From Streptomyces sp. SN-593 (GTDB lineage Bacteria > Actinomycetota > Actinomycetes > Streptomycetales > Streptomycetaceae), in the NCBI RefSeq assembly GCF_016756395.1, contig NZ_AP018365.1, positions 4,191,001-4,255,000 of the forward strand: 64,000 nt of DNA, given 5' to 3'. Each line of letters opens with the position of its first letter. Positions within the stretch are counted from its first letter, which is position 1. The translations under genes and the position numbers were made by a program. Under the pieces are notes generated by a model. The model saw nothing but the letters and a program-made list of their open reading frames with translations. It did no database searches and was not told where the DNA came from. This document shows, piece by piece, positions 43,113 through 51,948 of the stretch.

Positions 43113-43151
43113 CCGCCGGGATCCAGCCGAAGCGCCCCGGAACCCCCCGCG

Positions 43152-44534
43152 TCAGCTCCAGCCCGGAAACCCGCCCGGTACCGGCGCCTGCGGATCGTAG
43201 GGCGTGCGCGTGAACACGAAGGACCCCACGTCGAGGTGGCTGAGCGTGCCGTCGTCACGGCGGACCGCCCGCAACGTCTCGCCCGCGTAGTACCCGTCGC
43301 GCCCGGTCCAGGTGCCGTCGTGTTCCACGTGGAACCGCGTTCCGCGGCCCTGGCCGGACAGCGGCCGCAACTCCACGTCACCCGACGCGAGCACGAGCAG
43401 GCCGAACGGATGGGTGCCCCAGTACCAGGCACCGGCCAGGTCGAGCAGCGCGGCGTCGAGGGAGTCGGCGGGCCGCCACGGTGCGGGGAAGGCGGGTTCG
43501 GCGTCGGCGGTGATCGTCAGCAGGTCGGCCGCGAGACCACCCACCGCAGGCCCGGACGTGGAGTTGGCCAGCGCCACCGCGCCGAGCCGGTCCTCGACAC
43601 TCACCCACACCGCCGCCAGGAACCCGGGCATCGAACCGGTGTGACCGGCGAGGGTGCGGCCGTGGTGCCGCAAGATCTGTATCCCGAGGCCGTAGCCCGC
43701 GCCCGGCGTGCTCGCCTCGGGCGGCGCCGCCGGTTCGCGCATGTGCGCCACGGTCGCCTCGTCGAGCACCCCGTCGTGGCCCCCGGCCAGGAACGCCGCC
43801 CACCGGGCGAGGTCGTCGACGGTGGACCACAGCTCCCCGGCGGGCGCCATCACGCCGGTCCGCTGGACCGCCTCGGGCACCATCACGTCGGCCCAGGGGT
43901 GCACCGCGAAGCCGCCCGCCGCGGGCGGGCGCGGCAGCAGGCCGGTGCGGCCCATGCCCAGCGGGTCCAGCACCTCCTGCTGGAGCGCGTCGCCCCACGG
44001 AACGCCCCGCAGCCGGGCCACCACCGCGCCCAGCAGCGCGAAGCCGGGGTTGGAGTAATGGTGCCGCCGCCCCGCCGGATGCTTGACGGGCGCCGCGCCG
44101 AGCACGTCCGCCAGCTCGGGCCGCACGTCACCGGGGGTACGCTCCCACCATGGCCCCGGCGTCTCGGAGGCGATGCCCGACGTGTGTGCCAGTAGCTGAC
44201 CGATCGTCACCTCGCCCACCCGCGTACCCGGCAGGTGCCGCTCCAGCGGATCGGTGAGCGCCAGCCGGCCTTCGTCACGCAGCCTCATCACCAGCACCGC
44301 GACGAAGCTCTTGGTCAACGACCCGATCCGGTACTGCGTGTCGGTGTCCGGCGCGTGCCCCTCGATCATGCTGCGCGAGCCGCTCCACACCAGCTCCCCG
44401 TCCCGCACCACCCCGCCGATCAGCGACGGTGTCCGGCCCCTGGCCTGCTCCACCGCGACCCGGTGCATCAGCGCCCGGGTCGCGGTGGACAGCAGCTCGC
44501 CGCCGTACGCCGAAGGAGAGTCGTTCGTGGTCAC
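43152..44534 (-). CDS. Serine hydrolase, beta-lactamase-related, with internal parS
   Basis: This 460-residue class C-type serine hydrolase has the SxxK motif SLTK (about 72-75), YSNPG near 160 and HTGSMPG near 298 (the KTG equivalent). A C-terminal lipocalin-like or beta-domain follows from about residue 350. The stretch RFHVEHDGTW (about 398-407) is encoded across a parS site (43322-43335). No signal peptide is evident. Natural substrate unknown. Confidence 0.87.
   Translation of the reverse strand: MTTNDSPSAYGGELLSTATRALMHRVAVEQARGRTPSLIGGVVRDGELVWSGSRSMIEGHAPDTDTQYRIGSLTKSFVAVLVMRLRDEGRLALTDPLERHLPGTRVGEVTIGQLLAHTSGIASETPGPWWERTPGDVRPELADVLGAAPVKHPAGRRHHYSNPGFALLGAVVARLRGVPWGDALQQEVLDPLGMGRTGLLPRPPAAGGFAVHPWADVMVPEAVQRTGVMAPAGELWSTVDDLARWAAFLAGGHDGVLDEATVAHMREPAAPPEASTPGAGYGLGIQILRHHGRTLAGHTGSMPGFLAAVWVSVEDRLGAVALANSTSGPAVGGLAADLLTITADAEPAFPAPWRPADSLDAALLDLAGAWYWGTHPFGLLVLASGDVELRPLSGQGRGTRFHVEHDGTWTGRDGYYAGETLRAVRRDDGTLSHLDVGSFVFTRTPYDPQAPVPGGFPGWS
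43322..43335. other. parS inside serine hydrolase gene
   Basis: GTTCCACGTGGAAC within the coding sequence, encoding the FHVE part of the protein. Confidence 0.88.
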
Positions 44535-44573
44535 GCGCCCCCTGCCCTTCTGCCGGGCACCGGCCCGGCGCCG

Positions 44574-45611
44574 CTACTCGCCCGTGTCCCGCGCGAGTGG
44601 GTCGGCCGCGCCGAAGCGCACCGAGATGATCGACATCCGCATCGACCGTACCCCCGGGATGCGGTGCGAGAGGGGCGCGAGCGCGTACAGGCCGCGGCCG
44701 CGCCGGAACGGGAGGCTGCGCACCCGCGTGATCAGCGGGGACGCCGACGCGACCTTGGGGTACTCCCGGTAGTCCATCCCCCACTCCCAGCGCGGCGCCC
44801 GGTACCCCCCGCGCCGCCCGTCCGCCGGGGTCTTCCGGCTCTGCGCGACCTGCGCACGCGGCAGCGTGTCGAAGAGGAACCACCCGCCGGGGAACCGTCG
44901 CGCGCACGCGGCGATCAGCCCCTTGGCGTCGCGCTCCGGCAGGTACATCAGCAGGCCCTGCGCGGTGACCAGGACGCCTTTCGCCGCGTCGGCCGCCGAG
45001 ATCTCGTCCATCCACGCGAGGTCGAGTGCGGAGCGGGCCACCGTACGGCGCCGCGGCGGGTCGTCGGGCAGCAGCGCGGCACGGACCGCGACCGTCTCCG
45101 GCAGGTCGACGGTCAGCCAGCGCAGCCGGCCGTCGTCCACCCGCCAGAACTGCGTCTCCAGGCCCTCGCCGAGCGCGACGACGGTGCCGCCGGGATGTTC
45201 GGCGGCGAACCGGCGGACCTCGTCGTCGAAGGCCCGCACCCTCAACGCGTGCCACTGCGCCATCACCGGGGCGCCGAAGCGGTCGAAGGGGTAGTCGATC
45301 CGGTCCACCAGGTCCACCGCGAGCGGATCGTCCAGCAGTCGTTTCCCGGGCGGCCGTCCCGCCTCGGCCGCGCGGTGGACGAGGTTCCACAGCAGGGTCT
45401 CCGGCACACCGTCCAACTCGACCCTGAGCCGGCCGGCCCCGCGCGCGAGCGCACCATCCGCCGAACGGGTCGGGTCCCCGCCCGACACCCCACCCGCCTC
45501 GGCCGGCCCACCACCCGTCGGCCCGGCACCCGTCGGCCCGCCACCCGCCGCGCCGCCTCCGGCTCCGCTTCCGGTCGTGTCCCCGCCCTGTGCCCGGTCC
45601 CCGTCACTCAT
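44574..45611 (-). CDS. Class I SAM-dependent methyltransferase (LCM/TcmP type)
   Basis: The 345-residue product has a disordered N-terminal tail rich in Gly/Ala/Thr/Pro (about 1-50). The methyltransferase domain resembles the leucine carboxyl methyltransferase family: DYPFDRFGAPVMAQWHALR region (about 102-121), VVALGEGLETQFWRVD (motif I, about 144-159), LTVDLPE and AQGLLMYLPERDAKGL (about 217-232). Relatives include polyketide methyltransferases such as TcmP and many orphan enzymes. No biosynthetic cluster is visible. It lies upstream of the serine hydrolase gene on the same strand (39 bp apart), so the two may be co-transcribed. Confidence 0.85.
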   Translation of the reverse strand: MSDGDRAQGGDTTGSGAGGGAAGGGPTGAGPTGGGPAEAGGVSGGDPTRSADGALARGAGRLRVELDGVPETLLWNLVHRAAEAGRPPGKRLLDDPLAVDLVDRIDYPFDRFGAPVMAQWHALRVRAFDDEVRRFAAEHPGGTVVALGEGLETQFWRVDDGRLRWLTVDLPETVAVRAALLPDDPPRRRTVARSALDLAWMDEISAADAAKGVLVTAQGLLMYLPERDAKGLIAACARRFPGGWFLFDTLPRAQVAQSRKTPADGRRGGYRAPRWEWGMDYREYPKVASASPLITRVRSLPFRRGRGLYALAPLSHRIPGVRSMRMSIISVRFGAADPLARDTGE

Positions 45612-45739
45612 GGCGCCAGCCTCTCACCCTCGTGCGCGCCGCCCCGTCAACTGCCGTGTACGGCAGGCGGCTTCCTCCGGTCGTCCCTGTCAGAAAGGTT
45701 GACACCCCCCACGGCCCGGCGTGACCATCACGTCGGCCA

Positions 45740-45751
45740 GAGAGCGCTCTC
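45740..45751. promoter_or_regulatory. LacI/CebR-type operator upstream of the GH3 gene
   Basis: GAGAGCGCTCTC is a perfect 12-bp palindrome 78 bp before the GH3 start. It resembles the CebR operator core GAGCGCTC used by LacI-type repressors of beta-glucan utilisation in streptomycetes. Confidence 0.55.
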
Positions 45752-45829
45752 ACTGCAACGTGCCCGCCCTCCGCGCCGTCTGTCGGTCCCCCAACACGCG
45801 AGCCGCAACCCGACACCCCAGGAGTTGAC

Positions 45830-48800
45830 ATGAGGGTCACCCCACACGGGCTCTCCCAACCGGTCCGTAAACGTTTCCGACGATCTCCCCAGGGCATCGT
45901 GCTGCTCGCCCTGGTGCTCATCGCCTCGGCGTACCTCTCGCTGAGCCCGACCTCCTCACAGGCCGCCGCGCCGCAACTGCTGTCCCAGGGCAAGCCCGCC
46001 ACCGCCTCCTCGGTCCAGGACGCCTTCGGCGCCGCCGCGGCGGTGGACGGGAACACCGGAACCCGCTGGTCCAGCGCCGCGTCCGACCCCCAGTGGCTCC
46101 AGGTGGACCTCGGCTCCAGCCAGTCCATCACCCAGGTGGTGCTCAACTGGGAGACGGCCTACGGCAAGGCGTTCACGATCCAGACCTCGGCGAACGGCAC
46201 GAGCTGGACCGACATCTACTCCACCACCACCGGCACCGGAGGCGTCCAGACCCTGGCCGTCACCGGCACCGGCCGCTACGTGCGGATGTACGGCACCCAG
46301 CGCGCCACCCAGTGGGGCTACTCGCTCTGGGAGTTCCAGGTCTACGGCGGCTCGGGCAGCGGCAACCCACCCGCGACGTGCGGCGACGGCAACGCGGCAC
46401 TCGGCAAGCCGTCCAGCGCCTCGTCCACCGAGAACGCCGGCACCCCCGCGTCAGCGGCCTTCGACGGCAACGCGGGCACCCGGTGGTCGAGCGCGGCCTC
46501 CGACCCGCAGTGGGTCCAGGTCGACCTGGGCTCCGCCCAGAGCGTCTGCGGTGCCCAACTGACCTGGGAGACGGCATACGCGACGGCGTACCAGATCCAG
46601 CTTTCGACCGACGGTTCCACGTGGAACACGGTGTACTCGACCACGACCGGCGGCGGTGGAACCGAGAACCTCTCCTTCACCGGCACCGGCCGCTACGTGC
46701 GGATGTACGGCACCCAGCGCGCCACCCAGTACGGCTACTCGCTCTGGGAGTTCACCGTCCTCACCCCGGGCGGCACAGGCACCCCGCCGACCGGCGGCAA
46801 CGGCGACTGCCCGTGGGTCGGTTCGACCGCGCCCGTCGCGGACCGGGTGGCGCAGGTGATGGCGCAGATGACGAACGCCGAGAAGGTGTCGATCCTGCAC
46901 GGCAACAACAACGCCTCGCCGTACATCGGCAACATCAACGGCATCCCGTCGCTGTGCATCCCCGCGCTCGGGCTGCAGGACGGGCCGCACGGCGTGGGCG
47001 ACGGGCTCGGCGGCGTCACCCAGATGCCGTCGGCGAACGCGTCGGCGGCCACCTGGGACACTGCGCTGGAGCAGCAGTACGGTGCCGCTATCGGTGCCGA
47101 GTTCGCCGGCAAGGGTGCGCAGGTGGCCCTCGGCCCGACGCTGAACATCGTCCGCGACCCGCGCTGGGGCCGCGCGTTCGAGACGTTCGGCGAGGACCCG
47201 TACCTCAACGGGCAGATGGCCGCCGCCGACATCAAGGGCATCCAGAGCCAGGGCGTGATGGCCGAGATGAAGCACGTGGCCGTCTACAACATCGAGAACC
47301 CGGCCGGCACCGTGATCGTCGACAACCGCACTCTCCAGGAGCTGTACCTCCCGGCCTTCCAGGCGGCGGTCGCGCAGGGCTCGCCGGCGGCCGCGATGTG
47401 CGCCTACAGCGTGGTCAACAACGTGCCGGCCTGCCAGAACCCGGCGCTGATGAACGTCGGCCTCTACCAGCAGGCGAACTTCGGCGGCTTCATCACCAGC
47501 GACTGGGGCGGCACGCACTCGACGCAGGAATCCGCCAACGCCGGACTGACGGTGGAGATGCCCAACGGGTACTTCTACGCCGACTTCCTCGCCCAGGCGG
47601 TGGCGAGCGGCACCGTCAGCCAGGCGACGCTGGACACCATGACCAGCCGGCTGCTGACCCAGTACTTCGCCTTCGGCCTGTTCGACAAGGCGCCCAGCGG
47701 CTCGACCGGCGCGACCGTCACCACCAGCGCCCACCAGCAGGTCGCCCTCCAGGGGGCCGAGGAGGGCGCGGTGCTGCTGAAGAACAACGGCATCCTGCCG
47801 CTGTCCACCGCCACCACCAAGTCGATCGCGGTGATCGGCTGGGACGGCGGCGCCGGAGTGCAGACCATCGGCGGCGGCAGCGCGACCACCACCAGTTCCG
47901 GTACGGTCTGGCCGATCACGGGCATGCAGAACCGGGTGGCGGGCACCGGCACCACGGTGCAGTACAACGACGCGACCAACCTCGACTCCGCGGTCGCCCT
48001 GGCCCGCGCCTCGGACGTGGCGATCGTCTACGCGTCGGACAACTACGGCAACGAGGAGCACGACACCACCACGCTCGACCTGCCGAACAACGGCGGCGGG
48101 TCGGTCAGCGACAACGACATGATCGCCGAGGTCGCCGCGGCGAACCCGCACACGATCGTGGTGCTCAACAACAACTCGGCGATCAACATGCCGTGGCTGG
48201 GCCAGGTCGCGGGCGTCTTCGAGGGCTTCTACCCGGGCCAGGAGATCGGCACGGCGATGGCGGCGCTGATCTTCGGCGACGTCAACCCCTCCGGCAAGCT
48301 GCCGGTGACCTTCCCGAAGTCGCTCGCCGACGTGCCCGCCAACACGGCGGCGCAGTGGCCGGGCACCAACGGACAGGTCCAGTACAGCGAGGGCCTGGAC
48401 GTCGGGTACCGGTGGTACGACGCGAAGAACATCGCCCCGCTCTTCCCGTTCGGCTACGGCCTGTCCTACACCACCTTCGGGTTCAGCAACCTGCAGGTGG
48501 GGGCCTTGAGCGGCGGCACGGCGACCGTGCATGCCACGGTGACCAACACCGGGTCGCGGGCGGGCACGGAGGTCGCGCAGCTCTACGTCGGGGACCCGGC
48601 GTCCACCGGCGAGCCCGTGCACCAGTTGCGCGGGTACCAGCGCGTCACGCTCTCCCCGGGCCAGTCGCAGACGGTGGCCTTCACCGTCAGCACGCACGAC
48701 CTGGCCTACTGGAACACCGCGAACAGCAACTGGACCACCGCGGCCGGCAACTACGGCATCCTCGTGGGCGACTCCTCGCGGAACCTGCCGCTGACCGGCA

Positions 48801-49135
48801 CGCTCACCGTGCCGGCCACTGTCAACGGCAACCTGGCCGCGGCCGTGACCCCGAAGGCCGCCGCCTCCGGCCCGGCCGCGACCGCCGCGCCGCTGTCCGT
48901 GCCCAACCCGTACGGCATGAGCAGCCCGGTGCACAAGCGGGTCGACTGGGCGTACGGCGGCACCACCACGGGCGTCAGCTACACCGCGACCGGGCTGCCG
49001 CCGGGCATCTCGCTCTCGGCCGACGGGACCTTCAGCGGCGCGGCCGACACGGCGGGCACCTGGACGGTGACGGTCACCGGCCGGAACGCGGCGGGCTCCC
49101 AGGGTTCCGCGACGTTCGTCTGGACGGCGACCTGA
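45830..49135 (+). CDS. Secreted GH3 beta-glycosidase with two carbohydrate-binding (F5/8C) domains
   Basis: The 1101-residue secreted enzyme has a signal peptide with a basic n-region (KRFRRSP) and hydrophobic core. Two F5/8-type-C (discoidin/CBM32-like) domains follow (about 48-175 and 185-310; repeated RYVRMYGTQRATQ-GYSLWEF). The GH3 N-domain has DPRWGRAFETFGEDPYL near residue 443, MKHVAVYN (about 481) and GGFITSDWGGTH (about 554-565), whose Asp is the predicted nucleophile. The GH3 C-domain, a fibronectin-like domain (about 880-960) and a C-terminal Ig-like module follow. Likely substrate is a plant beta-glucan or xyloside, but specificity cannot be read. A parS site lies in domain 2. A CebR-like palindrome lies upstream. 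Confidence 0.93.
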   Translation: MRVTPHGLSQPVRKRFRRSPQGIVLLALVLIASAYLSLSPTSSQAAAPQLLSQGKPATASSVQDAFGAAAAVDGNTGTRWSSAASDPQWLQVDLGSSQSITQVVLNWETAYGKAFTIQTSANGTSWTDIYSTTTGTGGVQTLAVTGTGRYVRMYGTQRATQWGYSLWEFQVYGGSGSGNPPATCGDGNAALGKPSSASSTENAGTPASAAFDGNAGTRWSSAASDPQWVQVDLGSAQSVCGAQLTWETAYATAYQIQLSTDGSTWNTVYSTTTGGGGTENLSFTGTGRYVRMYGTQRATQYGYSLWEFTVLTPGGTGTPPTGGNGDCPWVGSTAPVADRVAQVMAQMTNAEKVSILHGNNNASPYIGNINGIPSLCIPALGLQDGPHGVGDGLGGVTQMPSANASAATWDTALEQQYGAAIGAEFAGKGAQVALGPTLNIVRDPRWGRAFETFGEDPYLNGQMAAADIKGIQSQGVMAEMKHVAVYNIENPAGTVIVDNRTLQELYLPAFQAAVAQGSPAAAMCAYSVVNNVPACQNPALMNVGLYQQANFGGFITSDWGGTHSTQESANAGLTVEMPNGYFYADFLAQAVASGTVSQATLDTMTSRLLTQYFAFGLFDKAPSGSTGATVTTSAHQQVALQGAEEGAVLLKNNGILPLSTATTKSIAVIGWDGGAGVQTIGGGSATTTSSGTVWPITGMQNRVAGTGTTVQYNDATNLDSAVALARASDVAIVYASDNYGNEEHDTTTLDLPNNGGGSVSDNDMIAEVAAANPHTIVVLNNNSAINMPWLGQVAGVFEGFYPGQEIGTAMAALIFGDVNPSGKLPVTFPKSLADVPANTAAQWPGTNGQVQYSEGLDVGYRWYDAKNIAPLFPFGYGLSYTTFGFSNLQVGALSGGTATVHATVTNTGSRAGTEVAQLYVGDPASTGEPVHQLRGYQRVTLSPGQSQTVAFTVSTHDLAYWNTANSNWTTAAGNYGILVGDSSRNLPLTGTLTVPATVNGNLAAAVTPKAAASGPAATAAPLSVPNPYGMSSPVHKRVDWAYGGTTTGVSYTATGLPPGISLSADGTFSGAADTAGTWTVTVTGRNAAGSQGSATFVWTAT
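46614..46627. other. parS inside the GH3 gene
   Basis: GTTCCACGTGGAAC within the second discoidin domain, read in the frame that gives GSTWNT. Confidence 0.88.
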
Positions 49136-49158
49136 CGGCGGATCGGAGCCGCTGACAC

Positions 49159-49194
49159 GGCACCCCCGCGGCCGGCCCGGGTCGCGGGGGTGCC
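49159..49194. terminator. Terminator hairpin after the GH3 gene
   Basis: GGCACCCCCGCG (49159-49170) pairs perfectly with CGCGGGGGTGCC (49183-49194) around a 12-nt loop, 24 bp after the GH3 stop. The gene on the far side is convergent, so it may act both ways. Confidence 0.8.
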
Positions 49195-49373
49195 CCGTAT
49201 CCGGGTGCGCGCCCTGCCCTCGCCTCGGCCCGACCGCCGCCGGGGCCGTCGGAGGCTGCCCTGGCCACGGCAGTCCACCCGGGTCCGGGTCCGGGCGAAC
49301 GGCTCCCCACGGGTTTGAGCGGGGCGGCTCGCCGCGGGTCTGGGGTTCGGGCTGGACAGCTCCCCGGGCCGCT

Positions 49374-50036
49374 TCACCCCGTCCGCGCCCGCACATCCGC
49401 GAAGAGCTTGTCCAGCAGCCCGACCAGCACCTCCCGCTCGGACGCGGACAGGCCCGCCACGAGGGTCGCCTCCCGCCCGAGCACCGCGTCGACCGACCGC
49501 TCGATCAAGGCGTGGCCGTCGTCGGTCAGCGTGACCAGGACCGTCCGTCCGCCGGTCGGCGCGGGGCCGCGGCGGACCAAACCGCCGTCCTCCGCGCGGG
49601 CCACCCGCTGCGAGACGGCACCTGCCGTGACCAGCGTGCGGCGCACGATCTCACGGGTGGAGAGGGTGTACGGCGGCCCGGCGCGCCGGAGCACCGAGAG
49701 GAGGTCGAGGGTGGCCGCGTCGATGCCGGCGGCGCGCAGCACCCGACCACGGTCGTCGGCGAAGAGCTTGGCGAGCCGCCAGATGGGCGTGACGACCTCG
49801 ATCGACGAGGTCGGGGTGCCGGGGCGCTCCCGCTGCCAGGCAGCCGCGATGTCGGCGGCGGGGTAGGGCGGGGGTGTCCCCGGCGGCGCGCCGGGCGGGG
49901 CGTCGCCCGAGACGTAGGCGTCGGAGTGGACCGGGACCGGGGGGCCGGGCGCGCCCGATGCCTCCGGTGCCTCCGGTGCCTCCGGTGCCTCCCCGATGTT
50001 CGCCGCGTCCGCGGTGTCCGCCTCGCGGTCGGTCAT
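49374..50036 (-). CDS. MarR family transcriptional regulator with long disordered N-terminus
   Basis: The 220-residue product begins with a 55-residue Pro/Glu/Ala/Gly tail (EAPEAP repeats) and then carries a winged-helix MarR domain (about 75-215). The recognition helix region is LSTREIVRRTLVTAGAVSQRVARAED, and the wing GLVRRGPAPTGGRTVLVTLTDDG. ATG 50036 is preceded by GGAG. It is divergent from an SDR gene, and a 14-bp palindrome lies between them. Repression of both genes is the natural inference. Confidence 0.88.
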   Translation of the reverse strand: MTDREADTADAANIGEAPEAPEAPEASGAPGPPVPVHSDAYVSGDAPPGAPPGTPPPYPAADIAAAWQRERPGTPTSSIEVVTPIWRLAKLFADDRGRVLRAAGIDAATLDLLSVLRRAGPPYTLSTREIVRRTLVTAGAVSQRVARAEDGGLVRRGPAPTGGRTVLVTLTDDGHALIERSVDAVLGREATLVAGLSASEREVLVGLLDKLFADVRARTG

Positions 50037-50089
50037 GCCTGGGCTCCGCTCCTGCCGGGCGGCTCTCTTGCCGGTGCCGCGCGATCTGT

Positions 50090-50103
50090 GTTTAGCTCTA
50101 AAC
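50090..50103. promoter_or_regulatory. Palindromic MarR-type operator between the MarR and SDR genes
   Basis: GTTTAGCTCTAAAC is a perfect inverted repeat (GTTTAG-CT-CTAAAC). It holds AT-rich -10-like TAAACT (50099-50104) for the SDR gene and TAAACA on the other strand for the MarR gene. Occupation would block both promoters. Confidence 0.65.
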
Positions 50104-50149
50104 TTACCAGTTCGGAGAGCCGACACCGGCACCCATGAGGAGCGAAGCG

Positions 50150-50866
50150 TTGACCCGTACCGTGCTCGTCACCGGCGGAAGCGGCGGAATCGGCCGTGCC
50201 GTCGCCGCGCGCTTCGCCGCCGACCGTGCCCAGGTCGTGCTGACGGGGCGGCACGGCAACACCGTGGCGCGTGCCGCGGCGGAACTCGGCGTGCGCGGGG
50301 TGGTCTGCGACGCGACCGACCCGGCGCAGACCGCGGCGCTCGCGGGGCAACTGGCCACGGTGGACGTGCTGGTCAACGCCGCCGGCGGCCTGCCCGTCCC
50401 GGCGCCCGCTGGCACGCCCCCGCTGGAGGCCCTGCTCGCCGAGTGGAGTTCGAGCCTCGGCGCCAACCTGCTCAGTGCGGTGCTGACCACAGCGGCCGTC
50501 CGCGACACGCTCGCCGACGGCGGCACCGTGATCAGCGTCGGATCCATCGGCGCCGAGCGGCGCGGCGGGTCGTACGGCGCGGCCAAGGCGGCGCTCGGCG
50601 CGTGGAGCACGTCGCTGTCCGCGGAACTCGCCCCGCGCGGCGTGACCAGCAACGTGATCTCGCCCGGGTACGTCACGGGAACGGACTTCTTCCGCGGCGG
50701 TATGACCGGGGCCCGCCACACCGCCCTGGTCCAGGAGACGCACAACCAGCGCCCGGGCACCCCCGAGGACATCGCCGAGACCGCGTTCTTCCTCGCCTCC
50801 CCGGGCGCCCGGCACATCACCGGCCAGACCCTGCACGTCAACGGCGGCGCCTTCACGACGCGTTGA
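50150..50866 (+). CDS. Short-chain dehydrogenase/reductase
   Basis: This classical SDR has TGGSGGIGRAVA (NAD(P) binding, about residues 8-19), VLVNAAGGLP (the NNAG position, here NAAG), SVGSIGAERRGGSYGAAKAALG (Ser, Tyr and Lys of the catalytic triad; YGAAK) and a C-terminal TGQTLHVNGG. The TTG at 50150 is preferred (238 residues) because GAGGAG ends nine bases upstream; ATG 50135 would give 243 residues without such a site. Likely reduces a small ketone or aldehyde or performs a dehydrogenation. Divergent from MarR. Confidence 0.88.
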   Translation: MTRTVLVTGGSGGIGRAVAARFAADRAQVVLTGRHGNTVARAAAELGVRGVVCDATDPAQTAALAGQLATVDVLVNAAGGLPVPAPAGTPPLEALLAEWSSSLGANLLSAVLTTAAVRDTLADGGTVISVGSIGAERRGGSYGAAKAALGAWSTSLSAELAPRGVTSNVISPGYVTGTDFFRGGMTGARHTALVQETHNQRPGTPEDIAETAFFLASPGARHITGQTLHVNGGAFTTR

Positions 50867-51473
50867 CGCGGGCACCACCCGCGAAGTCCCGTCGGCGAGG
50901 GGGTAGAAGCGGGGGCCAACGGCTTCCGGCGCCGCGCCGTGCCGACGCGCTCGCCGAACTCGGCCACGTGACACCGGCCTTCGACATCAACGCGCGGCGC
51001 TGGTTCGGCAACCCGCAGGAGGTACCGGCGCAGTCGCCCGGCCGCCCCGGAGCTCGCGGATCCGGACCGGATGCGGACCGGATGCGGGAGATCGGCCGAG
51101 CACTGATCCCACACCGCACCACGCTGTAGAGGCTCACCACCGTGACCTGGGCCGTCCCGCTGCTGTGCGCCAGGCTCGGCCTGGTCGAATTCCAGGAAAC
51201 GGCTGCGCTTCCACAGCCGGCGACGCCGGACCAGCGCCCCGCAGCGGTGTAGGTTCTCGCTACTCGTGTCCTACGGCGGTGCCGTGACCTGCGGCTTTTC
51301 ACAGCGTCTCACACCATGTCCGTCCGCTGATTCCCACGGCCTGTGGCCATTTCCTCGGGCGCTGTCGCTCGGAGTTGGGCTCTGTGTCGCTTGCTAGATC
51401 ACCTAGCCGTCGTCGACCAGTTCTCAGTGCAATAAGACGGCTTCCTCGTCCCAGAAGCAGCGAGCCCAAGTCG
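50867..51473 (+). other. 607-bp stretch without a convincing gene
   Basis: Short frames only, for example one ending at 51129 with RRWFGNPQEVPAQSP and one at 51141-51252, neither with a recognisable start or domain. Base composition changes to more A/T from about 51250, which may mark the edge of the transposon-bearing patch. The sequence GTGGCCAT (51342-51349) recurs beside dnaB (54317-54324). Confidence 0.4.
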
Positions 51474-51818
51474 TCACGGATTTGCCGCGTCGAAGGGCTC
51501 GTCGTGCCAGCGCCAGCCAGCGGTGCCGTCGTCGTGAATGTGCAGCAGGAACTCGGCGACCCGGCCGCCGTCAGGAAACGTCAGGGTGAGCGCACCGCGT
51601 ATCTGGGTGTAGCAGGCGTCGGCCCGTTCCCAGTCCTCCTCGCCGGCAGCTCGATCTTGCTCGCTGAAGAGGGAACGGAACTCCTCGAACCCGGGAAGCC
51701 TCTCGACTTCTCCGTGCACCCAGGGCATGTCGGTGCCGGTCACGGTCAGCCGGGCGATCTCTTGGTCGCCATGGTGGAGCCGCCAGATGCTGCCTGAGGC
51801 CAGGTTCGGATTGGTCAT
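51474..51818 (-). CDS. Hypothetical protein of a conserved actinobacterial type
   Basis: The 114-residue acidic protein has features I associate with a small unnamed actinobacterial family: SIWRLHHGDQEIARLTV at the start, PWVHGEV (about 31), RSLFSEQDRAA and a C-terminal VAEFLLHIHDDGTAGWRWHDE. It is probably soluble and compact. The start is uncertain: GGGAGG sits directly against ATG 51818, so ATG 51827 or a leaderless start is possible. The codon use is less biased than in neighbours. It lies next to the frameshifted hydrolase gene, divergently. Confidence 0.65.
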   Translation of the reverse strand: MTNPNLASGSIWRLHHGDQEIARLTVTGTDMPWVHGEVERLPGFEEFRSLFSEQDRAAGEEDWERADACYTQIRGALTLTFPDGGRVAEFLLHIHDDGTAGWRWHDEPFDAANP

Positions 51819-51948
51819 GCCTCCCATGATGACAATCGACACTGAGCGACGCTGTCGGAGATCTTGGAAAGGCCCTGACCTGTTGTCAGGAACCTGTGCT
51901 CGATAGGCTTGTGACACGGCGTGGGCGGTCAGGAGTCTGGGGTATGTC

